Positions 48,054 to 58,159 of a stretch of 64,000 nt of DNA are shown piece after piece. The notes under the pieces were generated by a model. It was not told the origin of the DNA. It did not search any database and saw only the letters and a list, made by a program, of their open reading frames with translations. Numbering within the stretch: position 1 is the first letter of the stretch; each line of letters begins with the position of its first letter. Position numbers and translations under genes: made by a program. This stretch comes from Planktothricoides sp. SR001 (GTDB taxonomy: Bacteria; Cyanobacteriota; Cyanobacteriia; Cyanobacteriales; Laspinemataceae): NCBI RefSeq assembly GCF_001276715.1, contig NZ_LIUQ01000001.1, forward strand, positions 233,435 to 297,434, read 5' to 3'.

Positions 48054-48785
48054 TTATTGATCGCCAAATAAAGTTAAGGAAATAGAATTGGTAAACCACA
48101 TCCGCCGACCGGCTGGGGTAAGATTGTCTTCAGAAATTTCCGTCAGGCAAACTAATTCATCTCCTTGGTGGTGGTGAGGGTTCCGGTCATTGAAAAAACG
48201 AACGTGGGGATCTGACAGCCTATTTTCGGGAATCCCTCGCAGTTTTTCTCCCAATGACTGGGGCTTAGGAAAGCGGACAATGCCATTCTTTGAGTCATAA
48301 CATTCACCAAAGCGATCCTGAGCGATAAATTCCATTAATTGCTTGGTTGCTTCTGGAGTTTCGGCATCGTATCGGGGATAAAATTCTTGCCAAAATGTCG
48401 GCAAAAAGCGATAGGTTCGATATCCCGAAGAAATCAGTAACCAGTAAAGTTTTCCCTTGGAATAATTTTGGCGTAGTTGTTTGACTGAGGCGATCCAAGC
48501 TGAAGACAAAATCGAACTTGACCAAGCACTGGGAGCGACGATAGTATCGCCAGAGTAAACAACATTGATCTTTTCTCGGGCAAACTCCATCTGGTAAATG
48601 AGCAGAGTTGAAAATCCTTGCATCTGGCTATTTTTTTCCATAAGAAGAACCCAGTTTTTTTGGTTGAGGTCAGCTTCAAATGTTGCCAAATCTACGCCAT
48701 CAAAATGAGTAGCAAGTAAGCAATACATTCGATCGCGATCTAAAGGAGTTAACATTGATATGGGAAGTATTTTGGCGCTGTTCAC
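48054..48785 (-). CDS. Cluster-associated protein, GNAT-like
   Basis: 243 aa. The central part (VLLMEKNSQMQGFSTLLIYQMEF...VVYSGDTIVAP) looks like the first strands of an acyltransferase fold, but no acetyl-CoA P-loop is clear. The start is ambiguous: GTG 48785 or ATG 48755. It is the second frame of the cluster in the direction of transcription, 69 nt before the Rieske gene. Confidence 0.55.
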   Translation of the reverse strand: MNSAKILPISMLTPLDRDRMYCLLATHFDGVDLATFEADLNQKNWVLLMEKNSQMQGFSTLLIYQMEFAREKINVVYSGDTIVAPSAWSSSILSSAWIASVKQLRQNYSKGKLYWLLISSGYRTYRFLPTFWQEFYPRYDAETPEATKQLMEFIAQDRFGECYDSKNGIVRFPKPQSLGEKLRGIPENRLSDPHVRFFNDRNPHHHQGDELVCLTEISEDNLTPAGRRMWFTNSISLTLFGDQ

Positions 48786-48811
48786 GGTTTAAAAAATAAC
48801 TCATGTTAAAA

Positions 48812-49024
48812 TTATAATAATATTTGCTCCCCATTGATTATTTTCCCGATTAGCTTTTTTTCTGTATCTGTAAACACAAAATCATCTGAACAGGTTATGC
48901 AGTAGAAGCGGCTTCCCTGGGGAGAGTCAGCCAGTTTGAGCAAACGCTTGAAACTATTGGCAGAGCTTATTGGCGCAGAAATCTCTGTGAGTAGCACGGA
49001 CAGATGCTTGATTAGGGTGAGCAT
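48812..49024 (-). CDS. Small ORF at the head of the biosynthetic cluster
   Basis: 70 aa, MLTLIKHLSVLLTEISAPISSANSF.... No recognised motif. Its ATG abuts the 11-bp tandem repeat, and there is no good ribosome binding site, so it may be a truncated remnant. Confidence 0.35.
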   Translation of the reverse strand: MLTLIKHLSVLLTEISAPISSANSFKRLLKLADSPQGSRFYCITCSDDFVFTDTEKKLIGKIINGEQILL

Positions 49025-49150
49025 TGGCAGCGGATTGGCAACGGATGGGCAACGGATGGGTTAATTGATTGGCAGCGGATTGGCAACGGATGGGCAACGG
49101 ATTGGCAACGGATGGGCAACGGATGGGTTAATGGATGGGGCAACGGATTA
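49022..49150. repeat. 11-bp tandem repeat (GGCAACGGATG/TTGG), upstream border of the cluster
   Basis: Around ten units of GGCAACGGATG, GGCAGCGGATT and variants, some in 22-nt pairs separated by GGTTAAT. Same orientation and consensus as 38027-38103. Confidence 0.9.
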
Positions 49151-49237
49151 GGGTGAGAATTGTCTGATGATGTTTTTTTGGTTCAAGGGATACAATTTAA
49201 AGTAGGAGCATATTTCTTTTTAATTGAGGAGAATGTG

Positions 49238-49888
49238 ATGATGTATATTTCTAAATCTATTAGAATTTTTAGTGTGGTACTGGCGCTAAATTTTGCCGGA
49301 TTGTTTGCCGAATTGTTTGCTGGATTGTTTCCCGGATTTACGGTACAGCAGCTTGATTTATTGTCCATTGCTGGCGGTAGGAATGAATGGGCGATCGCCC
49401 CTGGCGGATCCAGATCGCGAATCGCCCCGGCAATTGCTCAGTCAAACAGCCAGACGGAAGCCGAAACCGCTATTAGGGTAAATAAAGAAGGAATCGCACA
49501 TTATCAAAATAGCGAATGGTCGGCAGCTTTAGCCTCGTTTGAGCAAGCCTTGCAAATCTATCAAGAAATTCGCGATGTCCGAGGCGAAGGATATGTGCTG
49601 TTTAATCTGGGGAGGGTTTATGAAAAATTGGGCAGAAAAGAAGAGGCTTTAGATACCTATTGGGAGGTTTTACAGATTGCGGATAAAATTAGTAATCAAG
49701 CGACTTTTAATGCTGAATATGAAGTTTACTGTAATACGGAATTCGGCGCGGAACTGTGGCAACCCGATGATGAACCGATTGATTGTTTAAAAGAAAGTAC
49801 CGAAGGATCGGTAACTATTTTATTTGACGAGGATGCCGAAGCTAACATTATCCCCCCACCAAATTTACCCAAAAATCCCAGTCAATAA
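49238..49888 (+). CDS. Secreted TPR-repeat protein
   Basis: 216 aa. The start was set at ATG 49238 because GAGGAG lies just upstream and residues after it form a signal peptide (MMYISKSIRIFSVVLALNFAGLF...). Two TPR units follow at about 75-145 (AIRVNKEGIAHYQNSEWSAALASFEQALQIYQEI, GYVLFNLGRVYEKLGRKEEALDTYWEVLQI). TPR domains bind other proteins. It lies 155 nt before the TPR-CHAT gene, its likely functional partner. Confidence 0.75.
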   Translation: MMYISKSIRIFSVVLALNFAGLFAELFAGLFPGFTVQQLDLLSIAGGRNEWAIAPGGSRSRIAPAIAQSNSQTEAETAIRVNKEGIAHYQNSEWSAALASFEQALQIYQEIRDVRGEGYVLFNLGRVYEKLGRKEEALDTYWEVLQIADKISNQATFNAEYEVYCNTEFGAELWQPDDEPIDCLKESTEGSVTILFDEDAEANIIPPPNLPKNPSQ

Positions 49889-50043
49889 TTAATGTGATTG
49901 GTGGTTGTTGGGTAGGGATTCTTTGGGTAGGGATTCTTTGGTTGTTGGTTATTTGCTGATCCTTTGCCCCCCGCATAATTTTATTTGCGCCTTTAGGTTT
50001 CTGCCCCTAAGCCAAGTTAATTTAGCACAGTTGTGAGGATTCG

Positions 50044-52707
50044 ATGAAACGTTTATTGCCTGCGGCTTGTTGCCTGTTGACTGTTGATTTTTGTCTGTTG
50101 CAAAAACCATTATTTGCTATAGCAAAAATTCAATATTATGAGGAATTTACCAAATTTAATTTAGACAAAAGAGAGGAAAGAGAGTCAATAAATCGCCAAG
50201 AACAAATGGGCTTGTATGAGTATCGGAATGGCCGCTATTCTGAAGCGTTAGAGATTTATCAAGAAGTGTTAAAACAGCGGCGAGAAATTGGCGATTTAAC
50301 TGGGGAAGCGGCAACTCTGCATAGAATTGGAGGGGTTTATAATAAACTCGCTAACTATGAGGCAGCGTTAAATTTTTATCAAGCAGCTTTAAGGATTCGC
50401 GAAAGTCTTCAAGATCGATCGGGAATTGGTAGTAGTCTGAACAGTATTGGGGGGATTTATTTTCAAATGGGACAATATGATACCGCGATAGAAGTTTTTC
50501 AAGCAGCGATCGCCATTCGTGAGGAGTTAGGCGATCGCCTAGGAGTTAGCCGGACTTTAAATAATATTGCTTCCCTATACCAATATCAAGGGAAATACGG
50601 TCAAGCTGTCAAGTTTTATCAGCAAGCGTTAGAAATTTTTCAATTCCTGGAACAGCCGAGCGAAATTGCCGCCGTATTAAATAATATCGGGCTAATTCAT
50701 CATCATTTAGGCCAATATGATTTAGCCTTAGAATTTTATCAAAAAACTCTGGCTATGCGGCAAAAAATTAATGACCGATTGGGTCAGGGGGAAACCCTCA
50801 ATAATATCGGGTTAGTCTATTATTTTAAACAGGAATATCAACCAGCCCTAGATTTTTATCAACAAGCGTTGGCTTGGCGGCGGGAAATTGGCGATCGCCA
50901 GGGAATTGGTCAAACTTTAAATAATCTTGGTTTACTTTATAATGACATGGGTGAATATGCCCAAGCTTTAGAACTGCTGAATCAAGCTTTAAATATTTAC
51001 CAAGAAATTGACAATCAAGCAAGTGAAGCCCGTACCCTAGATAGTTTAGGCACTACCTATAAAAATTTAGGAGATTTTCAGCAAGCGAGAAAATATTATT
51101 TTTCGGCTTTACGGATACATCAGGCAATTAGCGATCGCCGCAGTTCTCGGATTACCTTAAGTAACTTAGGGGACTTGCTGTTGCAGGAAAACCAAATTGA
51201 GTTAGCCATTATTTTTTATAAACAATCGGTGAATATTACCGAAGAAATTCGCCAAGATTTACAAACTCTATCTCTGGAACAACAGCGAGCTTATAGCGAA
51301 ACTATCAGTAACACTTATCGCACCCTGGCGGATCTTTTACTGCAAAAGGGAAGGATTAGAGAAGCGCAAAGAGTTCTCGATTTACTGAAAATTCAAGAAT
51401 TAGATAACTATCTGCATAATGTTCCGGGAAATGCCGAAACCGCTGAGGGAATTGAGTTATTACCCCAGGAACAAGACCTGTTTAATTTTGTCCAGAAAGA
51501 CCGGCGAATTGTGGAGCAGTTTACTCAGTTTATTCAGAGTCCAGCTTTAATAAATCGGATTTCTCAGGTTAACCGAATTACTCAGGGAGAAAGTCTGGAT
51601 ATTCAAAATTTTAATAGCCTACAGCAGCGCTTGGGCAACGTCTCAAAAACGGCGGCGATCTTGTATCCTTTAGTATTGAGCGATCGCCTAGAATTGGTCT
51701 TAGTGATTCCAGACTATCCCCCAATTCATCGTTCAGTTCCCGTGACTCAGACAGAACTAGAACAGGGAATCAAAAATTTTCTGGTGTCTTTAACCAGTCC
51801 GCTCCAAAGACGCAGAATTAACTTGGCTAATCAATCAGGTAAGCAACTCTATGATTGGCTGATTAAACCCATAGAAAATGACCTGGCTTTACTGAAAGTA
51901 GATACGATTATTTATGCCCCCGATGGTCAGTTACGTTATATTCCTTTGGCAGCCCTCTATGATGGCGATCGCTGGTTAATCGAAAGGTTTAGAGTTAATA
52001 ACATTACTGCCGCTAGTTTAACCAACTTTGATCCGCAAGTCATGGGAAAAATTAAGATGTTTGCTGCTGCCTTTACCCAAGGCAGTTATCAATTTAATTT
52101 AGGAGGCAGTCAGTTAAATTTATCCGGGCTAGAATTTGCCGGTGAAGAGGTGGCGAATATTGCCAAAATAATTCCCAATACCAGAAGCTTATTTAACCAT
52201 AATTTTAACTTAAAAGCTACCCTGCCCCAAGAGCTTAATCAATATAATATAGTTCATTTGGCTACTCATGCCGCTTTTATCGATGGTCAACCGGAAGAAT
52301 CATTTATTTTATTAGGAGATGGCAGTCGGATTACTTTAAGAGATTTGGAAACTTGGTCACTGCCCAATGTGCAATTAATGGTCTTAAGTGCTTGTCAAAC
52401 AGCGGTGGGAGAATTCCTGGGCAATGGTCAAGAAATTCTCGGTTTTGGCTATCAAATGCAAAAAGCGGGAGTTAAAGCAGCGATCGCCTCTCTGTGGAGT
52501 GTAGATGACCGCGCTACACAGGAGCTAATGACGGAATTTTATCATCAATTTAGCACCGGCACCGTCACCAAAGCCGAAGCCTTGCGGCAAGCGCAGTTAT
52601 CCCTGATTACCAACAGTAACTCAGAAGATAATAACCCTCAACATAACCCTCAATTCAAACATCCCTACTACTGGTCTTCATTTATTTTAATTGGTAATGG
52701 TTTTTAG
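50044..52707 (+). CDS. TPR-CHAT domain protease-like protein
   Basis: 887 aa. After a probable N-terminal signal (MKRLLPAACCLLTVDFCLL), about nine TPR repeats (residues 55-410) carry the GNYxxALxxYQxAL pattern. A linker leads to a C-terminal CHAT domain (about 600-887). The caspase-like dyad is visible: His in VHLATHAAFIDG and Cys in MVLSACQTAVGE. CHAT proteins are proteases related to caspases. The family is frequent in cyanobacteria; the target is unknown. The TPR array suggests a ligand-controlled protease. Confidence 0.9.
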   Translation: MKRLLPAACCLLTVDFCLLQKPLFAIAKIQYYEEFTKFNLDKREERESINRQEQMGLYEYRNGRYSEALEIYQEVLKQRREIGDLTGEAATLHRIGGVYNKLANYEAALNFYQAALRIRESLQDRSGIGSSLNSIGGIYFQMGQYDTAIEVFQAAIAIREELGDRLGVSRTLNNIASLYQYQGKYGQAVKFYQQALEIFQFLEQPSEIAAVLNNIGLIHHHLGQYDLALEFYQKTLAMRQKINDRLGQGETLNNIGLVYYFKQEYQPALDFYQQALAWRREIGDRQGIGQTLNNLGLLYNDMGEYAQALELLNQALNIYQEIDNQASEARTLDSLGTTYKNLGDFQQARKYYFSALRIHQAISDRRSSRITLSNLGDLLLQENQIELAIIFYKQSVNITEEIRQDLQTLSLEQQRAYSETISNTYRTLADLLLQKGRIREAQRVLDLLKIQELDNYLHNVPGNAETAEGIELLPQEQDLFNFVQKDRRIVEQFTQFIQSPALINRISQVNRITQGESLDIQNFNSLQQRLGNVSKTAAILYPLVLSDRLELVLVIPDYPPIHRSVPVTQTELEQGIKNFLVSLTSPLQRRRINLANQSGKQLYDWLIKPIENDLALLKVDTIIYAPDGQLRYIPLAALYDGDRWLIERFRVNNITAASLTNFDPQVMGKIKMFAAAFTQGSYQFNLGGSQLNLSGLEFAGEEVANIAKIIPNTRSLFNHNFNLKATLPQELNQYNIVHLATHAAFIDGQPEESFILLGDGSRITLRDLETWSLPNVQLMVLSACQTAVGEFLGNGQEILGFGYQMQKAGVKAAIASLWSVDDRATQELMTEFYHQFSTGTVTKAEALRQAQLSLITNSNSEDNNPQHNPQFKHPYYWSSFILIGNGF

Positions 52708-52844
52708 GAGTTGATTAATCTGCGTTGATTAATCTGCGATCGCTTACGAGATATCAGCGTCGAATTCGGGCGAATTTTTAATTAAAAAATTTAATTAAAT
52801 TTTTCTGTGGCGACCAATTTAAGCATACCTCAATCAGGCGATCG

Positions 52845-54131
52845 CTAGGCAGCGCGATAAATTTTCAGCGGAGTTTGATAAAGTGGTACAGCAAAGATTG
52901 TGGTTGAACCCAACCCTTCCCCCATACTGTAAAAATGCATTTCTCCTCCCATCATTTCTATTAATTTTTTAGAGATAGATAAACCTAAACCCGTACCGGG
53001 ATAAGGACTGGTGCGTGGATCGTGAACTTGAAAAAAAGGCTCAAAAACTCGTGGGAGATATTCACTAGGAACGCCAATTCCCGTATCATTCACCCGAATT
53101 TCTACCCATCCAGGATATTCTTGTCCCTGCACCACAAACGCCTCATTAATTACTTCACAACTAATGGTGACACCCCCAGAGTGAGTGAATTTAATCCCAT
53201 TGCCTACAACATTTAAGAATACTTGCAATAATCGAGATTCATTGGCCGATAAAATAATGTCATCAAAATTTGCCGGTTTAATGATATTTAAATATAATTT
53301 TTGATGATCGGCTCGCGGTTGGGTTAATCGCTCTACTTCGTTGAGCAGTTTACTTAATTTCACAGGTTTGCCCAATTCTTTGGACATATGATTATGTCGC
53401 AGGGAGGAAAAATGTAATAAATCATTGATGATATTCAGGAGATTCAATGATGAATGGTGAGCATCTTGAATAAATTCCCGCTGTTCTTCTGGATCTTCAA
53501 ATACATCATCTAATACTAATGTAAGAGAGCCAATAATTGCGTTGAGTGGGTTGCGAAGTTTATCACTAATATTCTGTAAGAAATTTTCTATGGTGCTGGT
53601 GGCTTGTTTAAGTTTTTTTCGGGATGCTTCTAATTCTTGTTTCAAGGTCAAGTGAGCGATATAATAGCCCACTTGTGCGGCGAACTGTTGCACAAATTCC
53701 AGTTCCGCTTGGGTCCAAGACCGAGGGCGATCGCACTGATATAAATAAATTAAAGCATTCGGTTGCTGATTATAGCGAGTGACGATCGCCATTAACGAAT
53801 AAGCGGGGAATGGATAATCAGCGGGCAGGTTTTTGATCGTGATTGGCTGAAAAATTTTCAGGGCTTCTTGAACATAGAAATGATGAAATCCGCTCGCGCT
53901 TGTTCCCAACCAAGATTGACAGGTTGCCGCTGGGTCATAAGCTGCAACCACCCTGGAAAATTGACTGAATGGTTGATCGAAAATCAAACACTTACTAACT
54001 CCGAGAACCGAAGCTAGGGTATCGGCGGTTTTCTCATATAATTCGGCAAGTTCTTGCACTGACCTAAGTCGAGCGATCGCCTCAAGTAGAAATTCCGTAT
54101 ATTGATTGTACATCACTTGAATCATTGTCAT
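52845..54131 (-). CDS. GAF-domain sensor kinase with altered phospho-acceptor site
   Basis: About 428 aa. A GAF domain (residues about 20-165) is followed by a HisKA-type helical pair and a HATPase_c domain with N box NVVGNGIKFTH, G1 DTGIGVPSEYLPRVFEPFF and G2 GTGLGLSISKKLI. The phospho-acceptor position reads ISDKLRNPLNAI, where SHELRTPLN is expected, so His is Asp. The ATP site is intact. It is probably a pseudokinase or one working through another protein. Start at ATG 54131; a GTG at 54137 is possible. Confidence 0.88.
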   Translation of the reverse strand: MTMIQVMYNQYTEFLLEAIARLRSVQELAELYEKTADTLASVLGVSKCLIFDQPFSQFSRVVAAYDPAATCQSWLGTSASGFHHFYVQEALKIFQPITIKNLPADYPFPAYSLMAIVTRYNQQPNALIYLYQCDRPRSWTQAELEFVQQFAAQVGYYIAHLTLKQELEASRKKLKQATSTIENFLQNISDKLRNPLNAIIGSLTLVLDDVFEDPEEQREFIQDAHHSSLNLLNIINDLLHFSSLRHNHMSKELGKPVKLSKLLNEVERLTQPRADHQKLYLNIIKPANFDDIILSANESRLLQVFLNVVGNGIKFTHSGGVTISCEVINEAFVVQGQEYPGWVEIRVNDTGIGVPSEYLPRVFEPFFQVHDPRTSPYPGTGLGLSISKKLIEMMGGEMHFYSMGEGLGSTTIFAVPLYQTPLKIYRAA

Positions 54132-54137
54132 TTTCAC

Positions 54138-54945
54138 CCTTCAAAAGCAAAATTTTTACCTCTTGCAGAGGAATCTCGATAGTTGCCCAACTCTTCAATT
54201 TCAACTTACCCTTTACTGCAATTTTTATCCGCTTATTTGTCACAAAATAGCCTCAGCTAATTTATTTATTCTTTAATGAATTAAACATCCTAAAAACCAA
54301 TTATGCCGATCAAAAATTTTCATAATAGGATCAGCTACATTGAAGATTTAGGCATTAAAATTACATCCATGAGAGGGTAGCTCTCATGTGCGATAACTTT
54401 AGTGCATACCCCGTCGGGGTTCACCAGGGCATCAATACATTCTGAGATCCGGCTGGGAGGCGTTATCTCCGAGGATCTACTTAAAATTTTTGCATATCTG
54501 CCTGAACTTTTCCCCGCCGATGAGATATTCTTTACCAAATCTTTAAAAAAAGATTCCAAGAGTCTGCTAAACAGCTTGGGACATAGTTACTAAATTCTGG
54601 GAAAGTCCCTTCCAGACAGCATCCACATACTCACGGGACGGATTTCGTCTCATCATCAGAGAAATTACTTATTTTAAACTGATTTTCGACGGACGGTTTC
54701 GGTACTCTACTGTAATATATTTTCGGGATTGCCGACAGTTTCATCTAGTTTTATTACAGATAAATAATATTAAAATTACAATAAAATATATCGCCAAGCA
54801 TTTATTTTTTAAGCGAGCCAATTGAGAGCCGTTATAGATGCGATCGAGGCTTAAATACATACCAGGGCGCGGGGCGTCCAGACTATTCTCCGCACTCCAT
54901 AGAACAAAAATCTCACGGCGATAATCGCCGATTATCGCCGATTAT
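54138..54945. other. Gene-free region with scattered repeats
   Basis: About 800 nt. CTTTACCAAATCTTTAAAAA at 54530-54551 is identical (22 nt) to part of the inverted repeat at 59151-59229. ATAATCGCCGATTATCGCCG lies at 54921. A 63-74 aa frame between 54335 and 54593 on either strand has no recognised motif. Probably an eroded element. Confidence 0.5.
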
Positions 54946-54986
54946 AAAAAAACATGAATGTATAGAGAATACATCCATGTTTTTTG
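54946..54986 (-). terminator. Terminator after the RHH-like gene
   Basis: Inverted repeat AAAAAACATGAATGTAT / ATACATCCATGTTTTTT with one mismatch and a six-base loop. It reads as a terminator for the minus-strand gene ending at 54999 and also suits the opposite strand. Confidence 0.75.
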
Positions 54987-54998
54987 TGTTATGATTTT

Positions 54999-55229
54999 TT
55001 AATCATTCCACTCACCTCTCGGCGGCACAGGTGGATTCCGCAAAAGGTTACGAGTCAAATCATCATCTTGTTTCAATTCACCTCGAAGCCACTGTCGTAG
55101 AGCCGTTTCAATCACCTTGCTCGGATCGTTCGTCAAGTGGTTGATTTGCTCGACCAGTTGAGAATCCAGATGCACAGACAACTCTACCTTCTGAGGGGAT
55201 CTACGATACTCTACGATCTGTTCATCCAT
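54999..55229 (-). CDS. Small ribbon-helix-helix-like protein
   Basis: 76 aa, MDEQIVEYRRSPQKVELSVHLDSQLVEQINHLTNDPSKVIETALRQWLRGELK.... The strand-helix-helix layout (VELSVHLDSQLVEQIN, DPSKVIETALRQWLR) is typical of Arc/CopG-like DNA-binding antitoxins. No adjacent toxin gene is visible, so it may be an orphan or a free regulator. Confidence 0.6.
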   Translation of the reverse strand: MDEQIVEYRRSPQKVELSVHLDSQLVEQINHLTNDPSKVIETALRQWLRGELKQDDDLTRNLLRNPPVPPRGEWND

Positions 55230-55683
55230 AATAAAAAATCCAAAAAATTCACCAAAACAACTGAAAAACTTAATAGAGGATTGGCTAAGTGCTGAAGCCT
55301 CGTATCAATAATTAATTGTACGATGATTTTGGCCTCAAGGGTGAAGCCAGGTGACGGCAGAATAAGGGTTTAGGGCAATTATTGTGAAGATATTCAAATA
55401 TTTCTGCCTTTGGTGAAAAAAACCATACCCTGACTTGATTGGCGGTTTTCTGGCGCCTGTCAACGGCAAAAAACTAAAAGCGCATCGCTTCTCGTTCCCA
55501 GGTTATCCCTGGAAACGAACAATGCCCGCGTTTACAGGAAAGGATTACAATATATTTACAATATATATTTACAATATGTTAAGTTGTCGATTTCGATCGC
55601 CGAGGATGCCGTTGGTGGGAATCCGGGCATCTTGTTGAGTGAATTGATCGTTAACTGTTTATCTGTCTAACACAGCCAAACCC
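55230..55683. other. Intergenic region before lepA
   Basis: Contains an imperfect copy of the CTCGTTCCCAGG dispersed palindrome at 55493 (CTCGTTCCCAGG facing CCTGGAAACGA) and three short ACAATATAT repeats near 55547-55577. No supported gene. Confidence 0.55.
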
Positions 55684-57495
55684 ATGACCGACGTTCCTGT
55701 TTCTCGGATTCGTAATTTTTCGATTATTGCTCACATCGACCACGGTAAGTCTACCCTGGCCGATCGCCTGTTACATATTACCGGCACCGTCGATGACCGT
55801 CAGATGAAACAACAGTTTCTTGACAACATGGACTTAGAACGGGAGCGCGGGATTACGATTAAACTGCAAGCCGCCCGGATGAATTATAAGGCCAGTGATG
55901 GCCAAGATTATGTGTTGAATCTGATTGATACTCCGGGGCATGTGGATTTTTCTTATGAAGTGTCCCGCAGTTTGGCCGCGTGTGAAGGGGCTTTGTTGGT
56001 GGTCGATGCTTCCCAGGGAGTCGAGGCGCAAACCTTGGCAAATGTTTACCTGGCTTTGGAGCACAATTTAGAAGTTATCCCCGTTTTAAATAAAATTGAT
56101 CTGCCTGGGGCGGAACCAGACCGGGTGAAGGAAGAAATCGAGCAGATTATTGGCTTAGATTGTAGTGGTGCAATTTTGGCATCAGCGAAAGAAGGCATCG
56201 GCATACCGGAAATTCTAGAGTCGATTGTCCATCTAGTCCCCGCACCCGCAGATACGGTGTTGGAACCCTTGCGGGCACTGATTTTTGATAGTTATTACGA
56301 TGCCTATCGCGGGGTGATTGTCTATTTCCGGGTGATGGATGGGACGGTGAAAAAGGGCGATCGCATCCGCTTGATGGCCACTGGTAAGGAATATGAAATT
56401 GACGAACTCGGAGTCCTCGCTCCTTATCAAAAACAAGTAGACGAACTCCATGCGGGGGAAGTGGGCTATATCGCAGCGGCGATTAAAGCGGTGCAAGATG
56501 CCCGAGTTGGGGATACGATTACTTTGGCGAAACAACCCGCAGCCCAACCGTTGCCCGGTTATAAAGAAGCCCAACCAATGGTGTTTTCTGGTTTATTTCC
56601 CACAGACGCCGATCAGTTTGGCGATTTACGGGAAGCCTTGGAAAAACTCCGGCTGAATGATGCCGCCTTGTCTTATGAACCGGAAACTTCTAGCGCCATG
56701 GGATTTGGGTTCCGTTGCGGTTTCTTGGGCTTGTTGCACATGGAAATTGTCCAAGAACGTTTGGAACGCGAGTATAATTTGGATTTAATTACCACTTCTC
56801 CTTCGGTGGTTTACCGGGTGACGACGGTACAGGGAGATGTGGTGCTAGTGGATAATCCCAGTCATTTGCCCGAACCGACAGAACGGGAAAAAATCGAGGA
56901 GCCTTATGTCCAGGTGGAGATGATTACTCCAGAGGAATTTGTGGGCACTTTGATGGAACTGGGGCAAAATCGCCGTGGCATATTTAAGGATATGAAATAT
57001 CTCGCCCAAGGACGGACAGCTTTGATCTATGAGGTGCCTTTGGCTGAAGTGGTGACGGACTTTTTCGACCAGATGAAGTCTCGCTCTCGCGGCTATGCCA
57101 GCATGGAATACCATTTGATTGGCTATCGGGAAAATCCCCTGGTGCGGATGGATATTTTGATTAATAATGACCCGGTGGATGCTTTGGCGATGATTGTCCA
57201 TCGCGATAAGGCTTATAATGTCGGTCGCTCTTTGGTGGAAAAACTGAAGGAATTAATTCCCCGTCATCAGTTTAAGGTGCCTATTCAAGCGGCGATCGGC
57301 AGTCGGGTGATTGCCAGCGAACATATTCCCGCGTTGCGTAAGGATGTGTTGGCCAAATGTTATGGCGGTGATATTAGCCGGAAGAAGAAATTACTCCAAA
57401 AACAAGCGAAAGGGAAAAAACGCATGAAGGCGATCGGTACCGTTGATGTACCCCAAGAAGCTTTCATGGCAGTATTAAAACTCGATCAAAGTTAA
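55684..57495 (+). CDS. lepA: Elongation factor 4 (LepA)
   Basis: 603-aa ribosome-associated GTPase that back-translocates stalled ribosomes. G motifs are [37 protein letters not shown] and the SAK in LASAKEG. Domain V and the LepA-specific C-terminal domain ([35 protein letters not shown]) are complete. Full length. Followed by a terminator. Confidence 0.98.
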   Translation: MTDVPVSRIRNFSIIAHIDHGKSTLADRLLHITGTVDDRQMKQQFLDNMDLERERGITIKLQAARMNYKASDGQDYVLNLIDTPGHVDFSYEVSRSLAACEGALLVVDASQGVEAQTLANVYLALEHNLEVIPVLNKIDLPGAEPDRVKEEIEQIIGLDCSGAILASAKEGIGIPEILESIVHLVPAPADTVLEPLRALIFDSYYDAYRGVIVYFRVMDGTVKKGDRIRLMATGKEYEIDELGVLAPYQKQVDELHAGEVGYIAAAIKAVQDARVGDTITLAKQPAAQPLPGYKEAQPMVFSGLFPTDADQFGDLREALEKLRLNDAALSYEPETSSAMGFGFRCGFLGLLHMEIVQERLEREYNLDLITTSPSVVYRVTTVQGDVVLVDNPSHLPEPTEREKIEEPYVQVEMITPEEFVGTLMELGQNRRGIFKDMKYLAQGRTALIYEVPLAEVVTDFFDQMKSRSRGYASMEYHLIGYRENPLVRMDILINNDPVDALAMIVHRDKAYNVGRSLVEKLKELIPRHQFKVPIQAAIGSRVIASEHIPALRKDVLAKCYGGDISRKKKLLQKQAKGKKRMKAIGTVDVPQEAFMAVLKLDQS

Positions 57496-57509
57496 TCGTT
57501 TTGTCTCCA

Positions 57510-57538
57510 CCGGGTTTAGTCAAAAACCCGGTTTTTTT
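57510..57538 (+). terminator. Terminator of lepA
   Basis: CCGGGTTT / AAACCCGG stem followed by TTTTTTT, 14 nt after the stop. Confidence 0.88.
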
Positions 57539-58159
57539 GTGGGAAAAATGCGGTCATGGGGAAATAACGCTTTAAATTTTAATAATTTACCATGAAACCG
57601 GGTTAATTTCTGATATAGCGGCGGCCAGTCCAGTTAGGACTCGGCAAAATCTCGATAATAAAAATCAGGATGATTTAAATCCCGCCGTACATAAGCCAGC
57701 AATAACCCTGCCACTTGTTGCAAGCGTTGTTCCCCAAATCGGCGATCATGTTTCAACCTTTCCAGAAACCCAACATTTTTCTGGTGGGCATTGCCCACCC
57801 TAGGTTATCAAGCTGATGCTAAATTACCTTTTTTTCAAATAGCTTGGAAAATATTCTCCGGCTTCTCTAATATCTGGATATTCATGTTGTAATCAAGTTT
57901 AAGTAAGGCTGTATATAGCTTTTGGTCAGGATGTTCGCTGGTGTTTTATGGGTAATTTGTCTTATCTGATAACGGAGATTCTTCAACACCCAAATTTTTA
58001 TCTAATAACCACTTAATTACTTCTAATTGTTTATTTTTAGTAGCTTTACTCTGACTATACTCAAGCTGTATATAAAATTTACAATAACGGCTATGGGTAT
58101 CTATATTAGACCTCTGGCAAAATTATAAAAAGCCGAGTGGCGCCCTTTTCCGCCATCGG
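57539..58159. other. Decayed intergenic region
   Basis: The minus strand from about 57790 to 57640 reads NVGFLERLKHDRRFGEQRLQQV... ending in a stop, a possible C-terminal fragment of an unknown protein. A second minus-strand stretch around 58070-57840 reads LEYSQSKATKNKQLEVIKWLLDKN with stops. Also GGTGGGCATTGCCCACC palindrome at 57781. Probably gene remnants. Confidence 0.4.

Noticed and set aside
55435..55638. 67-aa frame before lepA
   Set aside because: Covers a dispersed palindrome and AT repeats; no conserved feature.
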